Source: CAYOHP01 sp964403795 [NCBI: uncultured bacterium] (lineage in GTDB: Bacteria > Muiribacteriota > UBA6191 > CAZXTJ01). Taken from it: a stretch of DNA of 23,460 bases. The stretch spans positions 1 to 23,460 of the forward strand of contig CAYOHP010000101.1 of assembly GCA_964403795.1 (NCBI GenBank). Reading direction: 5' to 3'. This document shows, one piece after another, positions 14,867-22,803 of the stretch. A program made the position numbers and the translations under genes. Position 1 is the first letter of the stretch. The number at the start of each line of letters is the position of its first letter. The notes below the pieces were generated by a model. That model made no database searches. It saw only the letters and a program-made list of their open reading frames with translations, and was not told the origin of the DNA.

Positions 14867-16921
14867 CTACGGAACCTGGGCCGCGGCCAACCGGCGACCG
14901 GCGACGGGATCGCGGGCGATGGCGGCCTCCAGGACCTTGGCGGCGTCCTCCCGGCGCTGGGCCAGGAGCGAAGCCCAGACCACGCCGCCCATCGCCTCCC
15001 GGATCTCCGGCAGTGCCGCCAGGGCTCCGTCGGCGTCGGCGGGAGGATCCAGCAGGGCCCGCTGCAAGGGGTGGATGGCAGCCCCGGGCTGCACGGCCCC
15101 ACGGGCATCGTAGACGTCCGCGGACAAGGCCGGGACCCAGGCCGCGAACCGGGAACGGGAGATCGACTCGAGCACCGGGCGCCAGCGTTCCAGCGAGAGG
15201 CCCGCGGCGAGGTCGGCCTGGAGGGCGACCAGCAATCTGGCCCGGACCTCGGCGGGGAGCAACTCCTCGAACCGATCCCGGACCTCGCGCCATGGGCCCA
15301 GGTCGGCAAGCGGTTCCAGGGACTTCCTGACCCGCTCCGACTTGCGTCGGCCTTCGCCCAGGACCGTCAGGAAGTCGTCGAGGCGGTCCCTGCTCCCTAC
15401 CGGCTCCCATGTCCAGGACCCGAACTCGAGCCAGGCCGAGACCAGGAGCGGCCCCGGGGCGTCGGGTGCCATCTCCCGCACCGCCTCGAGCAGGACCCGG
15501 GTCTCCGCCCCGGGTGGCAGGCCCACCGGGTATCCGGTCTGGTCGGCCAGCGCCAGCCGGAAGGCCCGGGTCGATTCGTCGGCCGGCTCCCAGCCCCGGG
15601 GCGCCGGACCGAGCAGTCGCTCCAGGGCCACGGTCCGCTCCGACAGCCGCTCCAGGTTCCGGGCCATCCGGCTGGCCGCGAACACGACCGGCACCCAGGC
15701 CTTGGCCGCCAGGGCCTCCGCCCGGTCCCGATGCGCCCTGGAGGCCGCCAGGTCGACCTCGAGCAGGGCGGCATACCACTGGACCGCGACCAGGTAGGCC
15801 CGATCCGGATGGGCGGCGGCCTTGGCCGCAGCCCGGTCGCGCAAGGCCCGGGCCGCCGCCGGGTCCTCGGAAGCCCGCTCGAAGAGGGTCCCGAAGCCGT
15901 CTCCCGAGACGAGATCGGCGGCCAGGTCCCGGCCGTCCCGGGCGAGCTGCGCCGAGACCGCCAGCAGCACGAGGCCCAGGGCCAGGCGGACCACCGGCCA
16001 ACGGATCGCGGGTCCGCCTCCCGGCACCCGCTGGACCGCGAACCCGGCCGCGGCCAGGCCCGCCGCCAGCTCGCGATCGGTGGTCGCCCGGGGCTCGACC
16101 TCGAGGGCCGCGCCGGTCTCATCCTCGAACCGCCAGCCGCTCGGGCCGCTCGCCCAGCGGACCGGGCGGACCCGGGTCCCGGGACGCCCGTCCAGCACCC
16201 AGACCAGGCCCCGGTCGGAAAGCAGCAACGCGGTGGGACGGTGCGCCTTTCGGAACAGGGCGGCGAGCCCGGCCAGCCCGGTGAGGATCGGGACCAGCAC
16301 CAGGCCGCGTTCGGCGCACCACTGGAGGAACTCGGGACCGGTGCCCGCCAGCAGGGCCAACGGCAGGAGGGCGGCCGCGATCGGGTAGGCGAGGGTCTCG
16401 GCGGTGTCGGATCCCGCCCGCACCATGGCCAGACCCGCGACCGGCAGGCCGACCACCAGCAGCAGGCCGGCCCGTTCCGCCGTCAGTGGGTCGGGGGCCA
16501 TCGCCAGCAGCCAGGTGGCGAAGCCGGTCACCAGGCACCAGACCAGACCCGCCGAAGCCACCACGTCGGCGACCGCCTCCACGGAGTTGCGCGGTCGGGC
16601 ACCCTCCACCACGGCCAGGAGGCGTTCCCCGGGATCGAGGCCGAAGGCCTGAGGGCGCGCCCCGCGGGCCGAGAGTTCCACCTCGCCACCGAGGGCCTCG
16701 GCCCTGGCCAGGTCCAGGGCCCGACCCAGGGCCAGCCGGACCGCCACCGCGGTCGCGACCGAAGCCATCGCCGCGGCAGCCCAGGGGGCGATGCCCTCCA
16801 CCAGCAGCAAACGTTCGGTGAAGGGGAGACCGGGTTCCGGCAGCGAGGCCGCCAGCCAGCCGGCGGCCGCCGCATACCCGGCCATCGGCCAGGCCACCGA
16901 GGTCAGGAGCTTGCGGACCAC
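14867..16921 (-). CDS. Multi-pass membrane protein of unknown function
   Basis: A 684-residue protein with about seven hydrophobic segments (near 5-25, 44-63, 121-141, 150-168, 178-193, 205-223, 308-325). Between the sixth and seventh lies a soluble loop (about 225-300) containing a strand-rich stretch (TALLLSDRGLVWVLDG...WRFEDETGAALEVEP) that looks like a bacterial PH-type domain. The C-terminal half (about 330-684) is soluble, helix-rich and Ala/Arg/Glu-rich, perhaps a TPR-like superhelix, with no recognised family. The only early start codons are the GTG at 16921 and later ones; no Shine-Dalgarno site is visible. A TAGACT box (17076-17081, minus) about 150 bases upstream is the only promoter candidate. 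It diverges from rimB and converges with the Rieske gene. The function is not inferred. Confidence 0.72.
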   Translation of the reverse strand: MVRKLLTSVAWPMAGYAAAAGWLAASLPEPGLPFTERLLLVEGIAPWAAAAMASVATAVAVRLALGRALDLARAEALGGEVELSARGARPQAFGLDPGERLLAVVEGARPRNSVEAVADVVASAGLVWCLVTGFATWLLAMAPDPLTAERAGLLLVVGLPVAGLAMVRAGSDTAETLAYPIAAALLPLALLAGTGPEFLQWCAERGLVLVPILTGLAGLAALFRKAHRPTALLLSDRGLVWVLDGRPGTRVRPVRWASGPSGWRFEDETGAALEVEPRATTDRELAAGLAAAGFAVQRVPGGGPAIRWPVVRLALGLVLLAVSAQLARDGRDLAADLVSGDGFGTLFERASEDPAAARALRDRAAAKAAAHPDRAYLVAVQWYAALLEVDLAASRAHRDRAEALAAKAWVPVVFAASRMARNLERLSERTVALERLLGPAPRGWEPADESTRAFRLALADQTGYPVGLPPGAETRVLLEAVREMAPDAPGPLLVSAWLEFGSWTWEPVGSRDRLDDFLTVLGEGRRKSERVRKSLEPLADLGPWREVRDRFEELLPAEVRARLLVALQADLAAGLSLERWRPVLESISRSRFAAWVPALSADVYDARGAVQPGAAIHPLQRALLDPPADADGALAALPEIREAMGGVVWASLLAQRREDAAKVLEAAIARDPVAGRRLAAAQVP

Positions 16922-17075
16922 CAGACCGGAGCGGCTCGGGGCGGAACCGGTGCCGGAGGCGGGAGGAGACCCGGCATCCGATCCAGGGTCGACGGACTCG
17001 GAGAAGGTGTGCAGGACGACTCCCCTCGCACCGCCTGCCCGGGTCCTGGCGACCGGGGAGATTCCCTCTCCCGCC

Positions 17076-17081
17076 AGTCTA
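17076..17081 (-). promoter_or_regulatory. Possible -10 box (TAGACT) facing the 684-aa gene
   Basis: GC-TAGACT on the minus strand sits 12 bases from the rimB -10 box, back to back. It would give a leader of about 150 bases before GTG 16921. No -35 element is clear. Confidence 0.3.
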
Positions 17082-17093
17082 GCAGCCGTGGGC

Positions 17094-17099
17094 TACACT
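17094..17099 (+). promoter_or_regulatory. -10 box (TACACT) of a leaderless promoter for rimB-like gene
   Basis: GGC-TACACT is followed by 7 bases and ATG 17107, so the transcript would begin at or one base before the start codon. No Shine-Dalgarno sequence is present. It fixes the start at 17107, including the N-terminal extension of the protein. Confidence 0.6.
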
Positions 17100-17106
17100 C
17101 CCCTCC

Positions 17107-17790
17107 ATGCGGGCAGAGGACCCACGCGGGACCGTCCGGGACCCCGGCTCGCCCTCCACCCGTCGCCGTAGCCGCGGCCTGATCGAGCCGGGCGGCAGGC
17201 CCTCGGATCGCGCCCAGAGCCGGGTCTGGGTGGGCTGGCGGGAGTGGGTGGCGCTCCCGGGGCTGGGGATCCCGGCCTTGAAGGCGAAGATCGACACCGG
17301 GGCCAGGACCTCCGCCCTGCATGCCTTCGACGTGGAGGTGTTCCGGGAGCACGGCCGGGAGCGGGTGCGGTTCTCGGTCCATCCTCTGCAGGGGCGAGGC
17401 GACGTCCGCCGGACCTGCGAGGCCGACGTCGTCGATCGGCGCATGGTCACGGACTCGGGTGGCCATCGCGAGCGCCGGATCGTGATCCGGACGCCGCTCT
17501 CCCTGGGCGGTGCGACCTGGGACATCGAGCTGACCCTGGCCAGCCGCGACGAGATGCGCTTCCGCATGCTGCTCGGGCGCAGTGCCCTGGCCGGCCAGGC
17601 CCTGGTGAATCCCGCGGCCTCCTACCGGCAGGGTCGGGACCTCGGACGGGTCTACCGCAAGCGCCGCCGCAAGCGGGCCCGGTCCGGGGCCGGGGCCGAC
17701 ACCCACCCGAAGCGTCGCCGTCCCCGGGCCGAGGGTCCGAGCGCCGCCACCGACGCGATTTCGGTGGCGCCAGGGGAACGCCCCGGATAG
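17107..17790 (+). CDS. rimB: RimB-like retropepsin-type protein (COG4067, 'ATP-dependent zinc protease' family)
   Basis: A 227-residue protein. The core domain (about 40-178) has the family signature: VGWREWVALPGLGIPALKAKIDTGARTSALHAF, with the retropepsin-like D-T-G-A-x-T-S motif at 63-69 (D63), and DEMRFRMLLGRSAL (148-161), the second strand-turn of the fold. In Pseudomonas, RimB works with the ligase RimK in modifying ribosomal protein S6. A roughly 40-residue basic N-terminal extension and a strongly basic, low-complexity C-terminal tail (from about 183, rich in R/K then P/A) flank the domain and are not part of the known core. ATG 17107 is supported by TACACT 7 bases upstream. The rimK-like gene follows after 81 bases. 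Family identity is confident; protease activity for these proteins is debated, so it is not asserted. Confidence 0.85.
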   Translation: MRAEDPRGTVRDPGSPSTRRRSRGLIEPGGRPSDRAQSRVWVGWREWVALPGLGIPALKAKIDTGARTSALHAFDVEVFREHGRERVRFSVHPLQGRGDVRRTCEADVVDRRMVTDSGGHRERRIVIRTPLSLGGATWDIELTLASRDEMRFRMLLGRSALAGQALVNPAASYRQGRDLGRVYRKRRRKRARSGAGADTHPKRRRPRAEGPSAATDAISVAPGERPG

Positions 17791-17810
17791 TGTGATCCGA
17801 CCTCGGGTCG
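17788..17810 (+). promoter_or_regulatory. Possible internal promoter and small inverted repeat before rimK-like gene
   Basis: TAGTGT (17788-17793) overlaps the rimB stop and could serve as a -10 box with a start near 17800. CGACC-TCG-GGTCG (17798-17810) is a 5-base inverted repeat at that start. The 81-base gap is otherwise plain. A weak call. Confidence 0.25.
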
Positions 17811-17871
17811 CACCGCCCCTCCGCCCCCGAGGTGGAGCGACCCGCGTCGCCTCCGGGCGCGAGGACCCTGC

Positions 17872-19077
17872 ATGCCCAGTCCCAAGTCGAAGAGCGACCT
17901 CTCGATCGCCATCCTCTCCACCGGCCCCAAGCTCTACAGCACCTCGCGCCTCCGGGAGGCGGCCGAGCAGCGCGGCCACCGGGTCAAGATCCTGAACACC
18001 CTGGACTTCTCGATCGTGGTCGACACCCGCGAGCCCTCGCTCTACTACAAGGGCACCAAGGTCGAGGGCTACCACGCGGTCATCCCCCGGATCGGCGCCT
18101 CGATCACCTTCTTCGGCACCGCGGTGGTCCGCCAGTTCGAGCAGATGGGCGTGTTCTGCCTGAACTCGTCGGACGCCATCAACGCCTCCCGGGACAAGCT
18201 CCGCTCCAGCCAGCTGCTCTCGGGCCACGACCTCCCCATCCCCGAGACCGCCTTCGTGAAGCGGAAGACCGCGGTGCTCGGCGCCATCGACCTGGTCGGC
18301 GGCGCCCCGGTGGTGTTGAAGCTGCTCGAGGGCACCCAGGGGACCGGCGTGATCCTGGCCGAGAAGGCGAAGACCGCCGAGGCGGTGGTGGAGACCCTCC
18401 AGAGCGCCCGGCAGAACGTGCTGATCCAGCACTTCGTCGAGGAGGCCAAGGGCCGGGACGTGCGGGCCTTCGTGGTCGGCGACCGGGTGGTGGCGTCGAT
18501 GCGGCGAATCGCCAAGGCCGGCGAGTACCGTTCCAACGTGCATCGGGGCGGACGCACCGAAGCCGTCGAGCTGCCTCCCGAGTACCAGCGCACCGCGGTC
18601 CGTGCGGCCCACACCCTGGGGCTCAGGGTGGCCGGCGTCGACGTCCTCGAGACCGCCCAGGGTCCTCGCATCCTGGAGGTGAACTCCTCCCCGGGACTCG
18701 AGGGGATCGAAGGGGCCACCGGGGTCGACGTGGCCGGCGCCATCATCGAAGCGATCGAGACCGAGGTGCGCCACGCCGACACCGACATCCGCGAGCGCAT
18801 CACCCTCCAGAGCGGGTTCTGCGTCATGGAGTTCAGCGTGGGCTCCGAGTCCCCGCTGGCCGGCAAGACCCTGCGCGACTGCCGGATGCGGGAGAACGAG
18901 GTCGTGGTGCTGAGCCTCACCCGCAGCGGAAAGGTGCGCTGGAACCCGGCTGCCGACCAGGACATGCAAGTCGGGGACCGGCTCCTCTGTTTCGGGCGAG
19001 GCCAGACCCTGAGGGGCATGGCTCCCCGCCGCACCGCCAAGCGGTCGGCGTCCGCCTCGGGTCAGGCCCCGGCCTGA
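17872..19077 (+). CDS. rimK: RimK-like ATP-grasp ligase fused to a C-terminal RCK_C (TrkA-C) domain
   Basis: A 401-residue protein. The RimK N-terminal domain (about 9-100: IAILSTGPKLYSTSRLREAA, with HRVKILNTLDFSI and VIPRIGAS) precedes the ATP-grasp fold (about 107-295: K150 in VLKLLEGTQGTGV, an ENxI/xE-type strand, and the Mg/ATP residues E269 and N271 in ILEVNSSPGLEGIE). Such ligases add glutamate to the C-terminus of ribosomal protein S6 or to other peptides and usually end near 300 residues. Here about 75 extra residues (311-384) form an RCK_C domain: SPLAGKTLRDC, then NEVVVLSLTRSGKVRWNPAADQDMQVGDRLLCFG, the pattern of TrkA-C ligand-binding domains. ATG 17872 has GAGGA (17861-17865) 6 bases upstream. 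It follows the rimB-like gene. The regulated, nucleotide-sensing nature of the tail is inference. Confidence 0.88.
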   Translation: MPSPKSKSDLSIAILSTGPKLYSTSRLREAAEQRGHRVKILNTLDFSIVVDTREPSLYYKGTKVEGYHAVIPRIGASITFFGTAVVRQFEQMGVFCLNSSDAINASRDKLRSSQLLSGHDLPIPETAFVKRKTAVLGAIDLVGGAPVVLKLLEGTQGTGVILAEKAKTAEAVVETLQSARQNVLIQHFVEEAKGRDVRAFVVGDRVVASMRRIAKAGEYRSNVHRGGRTEAVELPPEYQRTAVRAAHTLGLRVAGVDVLETAQGPRILEVNSSPGLEGIEGATGVDVAGAIIEAIETEVRHADTDIRERITLQSGFCVMEFSVGSESPLAGKTLRDCRMRENEVVVLSLTRSGKVRWNPAADQDMQVGDRLLCFGRGQTLRGMAPRRTAKRSASASGQAPA

Positions 19078-19119
19078 CCTTCCCGGTCGCGCCGGCCCGC
19101 CAGGGGGACCTCATCCCAT

Positions 19120-19134
19120 CCCGGACGAGCCGGG
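19120..19134. terminator. Weak hairpin in the gap between converging rimK and M14 genes
   Basis: CCCGG-ACGAG-CCGGG in the 69-base convergent gap; it could end transcription from either side, but there is no T-run on either strand. Confidence 0.3.
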
Positions 19135-19146
19135 TCGGCGATCCCG

Positions 19147-20352
19147 TCAGTCCCCTGCGCCCGGGAAGCCCTTGCACTCCTTGAGGAACCAGGCGACCGC
19201 CGGCAGGTTGGCCCCCACGATCGCCGGGATCTCGTCCTCGTCGGGCACGAACTGGTTCGCCAGCTCGATGGTGAACGACACCGCCCCGGCATCGCCGTAG
19301 AACCAGTCGTCGAAGTCTCCGCTCGAGGGGTAGAGATCCGAGCTCTTCTCGGCCGTGTACCCGTTCTTGGCGGCGATCCCCGCGGCCATCGCCGCCAGGG
19401 CGGCGTGGTCGGGGCTCTCCTCGTAGCCGTAGCTCCAGGGGAAGAGCACCAGCTCGCCGTAGGAGTGGAACGAGAGGGTCCCCACGCAGCGCTCCCTCGC
19501 CACCAGGTCCCGGAGCGCCCGGGTCTCCGGCTCCGAGAACGCCTCCGGCCCGTGGTAGACGTCGGACCAGGTCGAGTCGCTCGAACCCGCCTGGCCGAAG
19601 ACGTGACCGTAGTTCCGGTTCAGGTCGACGCCGAACTCGCCGTCCCCGTTGTCCCGCCGGTTCTTCCGCCACATGCGGTAGTGGGTCTGGCTGTAGACCA
19701 GCCCGTCCGGGTTCACCACCGGCACGACCCAGATCCGGCGCGAGTCGACCAGGGCCTTGGCCTCGGGATCGGTGTCGTAGCTCTCCACCAGCCAGCGCAT
19801 CAGGGCCACCGGCACCTCGACCGAGATCCACTCCCGGGCGTGGTGGGCCCCGGTGATCATGTAGGCCGGGAGGTCCTCCCCGCCCGACGAGATCCGTACC
19901 GCGTGGATGGAGCGTCCCTCCCACGAAGTCCCCACGACCTCGTGGTGAACCAGATCGGGCCGGGCCTCGACCAGGCTGCGGATCACCGCTTCGACCTCTT
20001 CGTAGGTGTGGTAGGCACCGGCATCGGGCACCTCCCGGAACCGCGCCAGCCGGGCGTCCAGATTGCGCTCCCGCACCTCGATCGTGAGGTCCCGCCCGAG
20101 CCCGGCGAAGAAGGAGCCGCCCTCCACTCGGTCCGAAGGCACCACCACGTCGAGCCAGTCGGCCCCGCGCACCACCACGTCGCCCCCGGCCTCGGCCAGC
20201 TGGCGGGCGAGCTCCGGGGCGGTACGACCGTCCCCGGAGGCGGCTCCCAGGTGGACCCGGCACAGGGCGGGCGGGACGTAGTCCTCGGCCCCGGCACCGG
20301 TGGCGGCCAGCAGCGCTGCGAAGACCAGCGGGAGGGAGGTGCGGATCCGCAT
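19147..20352 (-). CDS. Secreted M14 zinc carboxypeptidase
   Basis: A 401-residue exported enzyme. Residues 1-22 are a signal peptide (MRIRTSLPLVFAALLAATGAGA). Residues about 28-108 look like a propeptide or activation domain, then the carboxypeptidase A-like catalytic domain (about 113-395). All M14 landmarks are present: HAREW (zinc H171, E174), MWRKNRR (R229, the substrate arginine), DLNRN (N245, R246), SFHSYGE (zinc H296, Y298), SSDLYPSSG (Y341) and SFTIEL (catalytic E363). It should remove C-terminal residues from external peptides. ATG 20352 has a strong GAGGAG site 6 bases upstream, ruling out the 19-residue longer frame. It lies 73 bases behind the permease gene on the same strand, with its own candidate promoter, and converges with the rimK-like gene. 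Confidence 0.92.
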   Translation of the reverse strand: MRIRTSLPLVFAALLAATGAGAEDYVPPALCRVHLGAASGDGRTAPELARQLAEAGGDVVVRGADWLDVVVPSDRVEGGSFFAGLGRDLTIEVRERNLDARLARFREVPDAGAYHTYEEVEAVIRSLVEARPDLVHHEVVGTSWEGRSIHAVRISSGGEDLPAYMITGAHHAREWISVEVPVALMRWLVESYDTDPEAKALVDSRRIWVVPVVNPDGLVYSQTHYRMWRKNRRDNGDGEFGVDLNRNYGHVFGQAGSSDSTWSDVYHGPEAFSEPETRALRDLVARERCVGTLSFHSYGELVLFPWSYGYEESPDHAALAAMAAGIAAKNGYTAEKSSDLYPSSGDFDDWFYGDAGAVSFTIELANQFVPDEDEIPAIVGANLPAVAWFLKECKGFPGAGD

Positions 20353-20374
20353 GGCAGGCTCCTCGTCTCGAGCC

Positions 20375-20405
20375 CGTCCGCGATCCGGACGAGCCGGGGA
20401 GGCTA
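20375..20405 (-). promoter_or_regulatory. Possible promoter box and leader hairpin of the M14 gene
   Basis: TAGCCT (20400-20405, minus; preceded by GC) could act as a -10 box, starting transcription near 20393. CGTCCG-CGATC-CGGACG (20375-20391) would then form a hairpin just upstream of the GAGGAG ribosome binding site. It could equally be the end hairpin of the upstream permease transcript. Confidence 0.35.
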
Positions 20406-20425
20406 GCACGACGCCAACCGTGGCG

Positions 20426-22201
20426 CTACCTCGATGCCAGGATCAGGGTCGCCAGCCCCAGGGCCATGGCCTGGAGCGGCATCCCCAGCGCCAGGTAGTC
20501 CCGGAACCGGTACCCGCCCGCGCCCATCACCATCAGGTTGGTCTGGTACCCCACCGGGGTCGAGAAGTTGACCACCGCGCCCACCACCACCATCAAGGCG
20601 AAGGCCCGGGGATCGGCGCCCAGGTCCCGGGCCACCTGCAGCGCCACCGGCATGGTGATGACCACCGCCGCGTAGTTGGTGAGGAAGGCGGCCATCAGCG
20701 ACGTGGCGACCCCGATCAGGGCCAGGGCGGGGGCCAGCCCCAGGCTGCGGCAAGCCTCGACCATCGAGGCGCCGATCGCCAGCGAGAGGCCGGAGACCTC
20801 GACGGCCTTCCCGATCCCGATGGCGGCGGCGATCACCAGCAGTACCGGGAGGTTGATCGCCCTGCGGGCTTCCGGGCCCCTGAGACACCCGGTCAGGACC
20901 ATGCCCAGCGCGGCCGCGAAGGCCGCCACCTGCAGCTTGAGGATCCCGCTCGCCGAGGCCAGGGCCGCGGCCATCAGGAGTCCCAGGGCCACCCTGGCCC
21001 GCAGCGGGGCCTCGTCGACGATCCCGGCCCGGGGCACCACGAGCAGGAACTCGTCCCTGGCTCCGGCGGTCCCGTCCCAGCCGTCCTTGGCCTCCACCAG
21101 CAGGAGGTCGCCGCCATGGAGGGGCGTGGTCCCGAGCGGGCCGGGAAAGCTCCCGCCGCCTCTGCGGGCCCCCAGCACCACGGCCTGGAAGCGACTGCGG
21201 AAGTCGACCTCCTTGAGCGAGCGGCCGACCAGTCCGGAACTCCCCGAGACCACGGCCTCGAACAGGCGGAGCCCGGCACCCCTTGGCGAGCGGGACTTCC
21301 CGTGCACCTCGATCACCCGGTCGAAGCCGGGCCGGGCGAGCAATCGCTCCAGGATCGAGGGGTCGCCGGCAAATGCCAGCCTGTCGCCCTCCTCGAGGAT
21401 CTCCTCCGGATCGACCGGACCGATCTGGTGCTCTCCCCGGACCAGGTGGGCGAGGAAGGCCTGGCCCAGGGCCCGGAGCCCGGCGGCCTCGACCGTCTTC
21501 CCTGCCACCGGGGAACCCGGGGAGACCCGGACCTCGAACAGATAGCCCTGCTCTCCGATCCGGAAGGCCCGGCTCGCCACCCGGTCGTCGCGCATCACCC
21601 GTGGCGCCACCAGGACCAGATAGACGAAGGTGAGCACCGCGATCGGGAGCCCGACCACGGTGATCTCGAAGAATCCGAAGGGCGCGTGTCCGGAGGCCTC
21701 GAGCAGGCCCGAGACCACCACGTTGGTCGAGCAGCCCATCAACGTGAGCACCCCGCCCGCGATCGAAGCGTAGGAGAGCGGCAGGAGCAGCTTCGAGGCG
21801 GGGATCTCCCGCTCCTCCTCCCATCGCGCCACCACCGGGATGAAGAGCGCCACCAGGGGAGCGTTGTTCATCACCGAGGAGAGGCCCATCACCAGGCCGG
21901 ACATCCTCGCCAGGGCCTGCCGCACCGCGCCCTGGGCAGGCGCCACCAGGCGGGCCGCCCCCGAGAGGGCGCCGGTGCGCTGGATCCCGGCGGCCACCAC
22001 GAAGAGCGCGCCGACCGTGAGCAGCGCGCTGTTCGAGAAGCCGGAGAACCCGACCTCGGGCGGGACCACCCCTGCCACCAGGAGGATCGCCAGACAGCCG
22101 AGGAAGACCAGGTCGGGAGCCGCGACCTCGCCGACCAGGCCCACCAGGAGCAGGCCCAGCACCCCGAGCGTGAGCGATGCGTGCCAGGCCGCCGGGATCA
22201 T
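20426..22201 (-). CDS. SLC13-type permease with two cytosolic RCK_C (TrkA-C) domains
   Basis: A 591-residue inner-membrane carrier of the divalent-anion:sodium symporter (DASS/SLC13) group. Two membrane halves (about 1-200 and 390-591) each carry a re-entrant-loop motif: SSVMNNAPLVALF (109-120) with SYASIAGGVLTLMGCSTN (143-160) in the first, and LTNYAAVVITMPVAL with NFSTPVGYQTNLMV in the second. Between them lie two RCK_C domains (about 220-295 and 312-375: SPVAGKTVEAAGL and SGLVGRSLKEVDF). This 'CitT plus two TrkA-C' layout is typical of a large bacterial subgroup. The central domains are expected to bind a regulatory ligand. Substrates of the family include dicarboxylates and sulfate; the one here is unknown. 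The ATG at 22201 overlaps the pdxT stop by 4 bases (ATGA), and GGGGAG lies about 9 bases upstream, so translation is coupled to pdxT. Confidence 0.88.
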   Translation of the reverse strand: MIPAAWHASLTLGVLGLLLVGLVGEVAAPDLVFLGCLAILLVAGVVPPEVGFSGFSNSALLTVGALFVVAAGIQRTGALSGAARLVAPAQGAVRQALARMSGLVMGLSSVMNNAPLVALFIPVVARWEEEREIPASKLLLPLSYASIAGGVLTLMGCSTNVVVSGLLEASGHAPFGFFEITVVGLPIAVLTFVYLVLVAPRVMRDDRVASRAFRIGEQGYLFEVRVSPGSPVAGKTVEAAGLRALGQAFLAHLVRGEHQIGPVDPEEILEEGDRLAFAGDPSILERLLARPGFDRVIEVHGKSRSPRGAGLRLFEAVVSGSSGLVGRSLKEVDFRSRFQAVVLGARRGGGSFPGPLGTTPLHGGDLLLVEAKDGWDGTAGARDEFLLVVPRAGIVDEAPLRARVALGLLMAAALASASGILKLQVAAFAAALGMVLTGCLRGPEARRAINLPVLLVIAAAIGIGKAVEVSGLSLAIGASMVEACRSLGLAPALALIGVATSLMAAFLTNYAAVVITMPVALQVARDLGADPRAFALMVVVGAVVNFSTPVGYQTNLMVMGAGGYRFRDYLALGMPLQAMALGLATLILASR

Positions 22202-22803
22202 CCCGAAGCGCTCCCCGCCGCCTGGCGATCCGGGTCGCCCCGGACCAGCCCGAGCAACCTCCGGTGCAACCAAGGGTCACCCGAGAGTTCGGGATGATAG
22301 GTAGCGGCCAACGCCGACCCCCAGGCCACCGCCACGATCTCCCCGGTGGTCTCGAGCCGGTCCAACACCTCGACTCCGGGTCCCACCTCCCGGATCCGGG
22401 GCGCCCGGATGAAGACCCGGTCATGAGCCGCGACCGGGCGCCGGGTGACGAAGCTGTCGATCTGGCGCCCGAAGGCGTTGCGCTCCACCCGCATCGGCAC
22501 CAGCCCCAGGCCGAGCCGCTCGGGACCCTCGACCTCGGTGGCCATGAGGATCGCCCCGGCGCAGGTCCCGAGCACCGGGAGCCCCGCCTCGACCCGGGAC
22601 CGGATCGCCAGGTCCAATCCCCGCTCGGCCGCCAGCCGCGCCATGGTGGTGCTCTCGCCGCCGGGAAGGACCAGGGCAACCACCGCTTCGAGGTCGGAGA
22701 CGGTGCGGACCTGCCGGGTCTCCGCTCCCTGGTCGCGGAGCATCCGCTGGTGGGCCTCGTAGGCCCCCTGCAGGGCCAGCACGCCGACCGGCCCCACGGT
22801 CAC
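22198..22803 (-). CDS. pdxT: Pyridoxal 5'-phosphate synthase glutaminase subunit PdxT
   Basis: A 201-residue class I glutaminase that hydrolyses glutamine and passes ammonia to PdxS. The family landmarks are present: [13 protein letters not shown] at the start, [11 protein letters not shown] (oxyanion loop, 46-54), [12 protein letters not shown] with the nucleophile C81, [11 protein letters not shown], and ATYHPELSG with H170 and E172 completing the triad. Length and domain order are those of stand-alone PdxT; the C-terminal tail (about 190-201) is short and Gly/Ala/Ser-rich. The GTG at 22803 overlaps the pdxS stop (GTGA), giving a coupled pdxS-pdxT pair, and its own stop overlaps the permease start. 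The tight overlaps suggest a single transcript from pdxS. Confidence 0.95.
   Translation of the reverse strand: MTVGPVGVLALQGAYEAHQRMLRDQGAETRQVRTVSDLEAVVALVLPGGESTTMARLAAERGLDLAIRSRVEAGLPVLGTCAGAILMATEVEGPERLGLGLVPMRVERNAFGRQIDSFVTRRPVAAHDRVFIRAPRIREVGPGVEVLDRLETTGEIVAVAWGSALAATYHPELSGDPWLHRRLLGLVRGDPDRQAAGSASG

Noticed and set aside
20300-22297. Plus-strand frame of 665 codons opposite the permease
   Set aside because: Composition is Gly/His/Gln/Arg-rich shadow; the minus strand holds a well-formed SLC13 permease.
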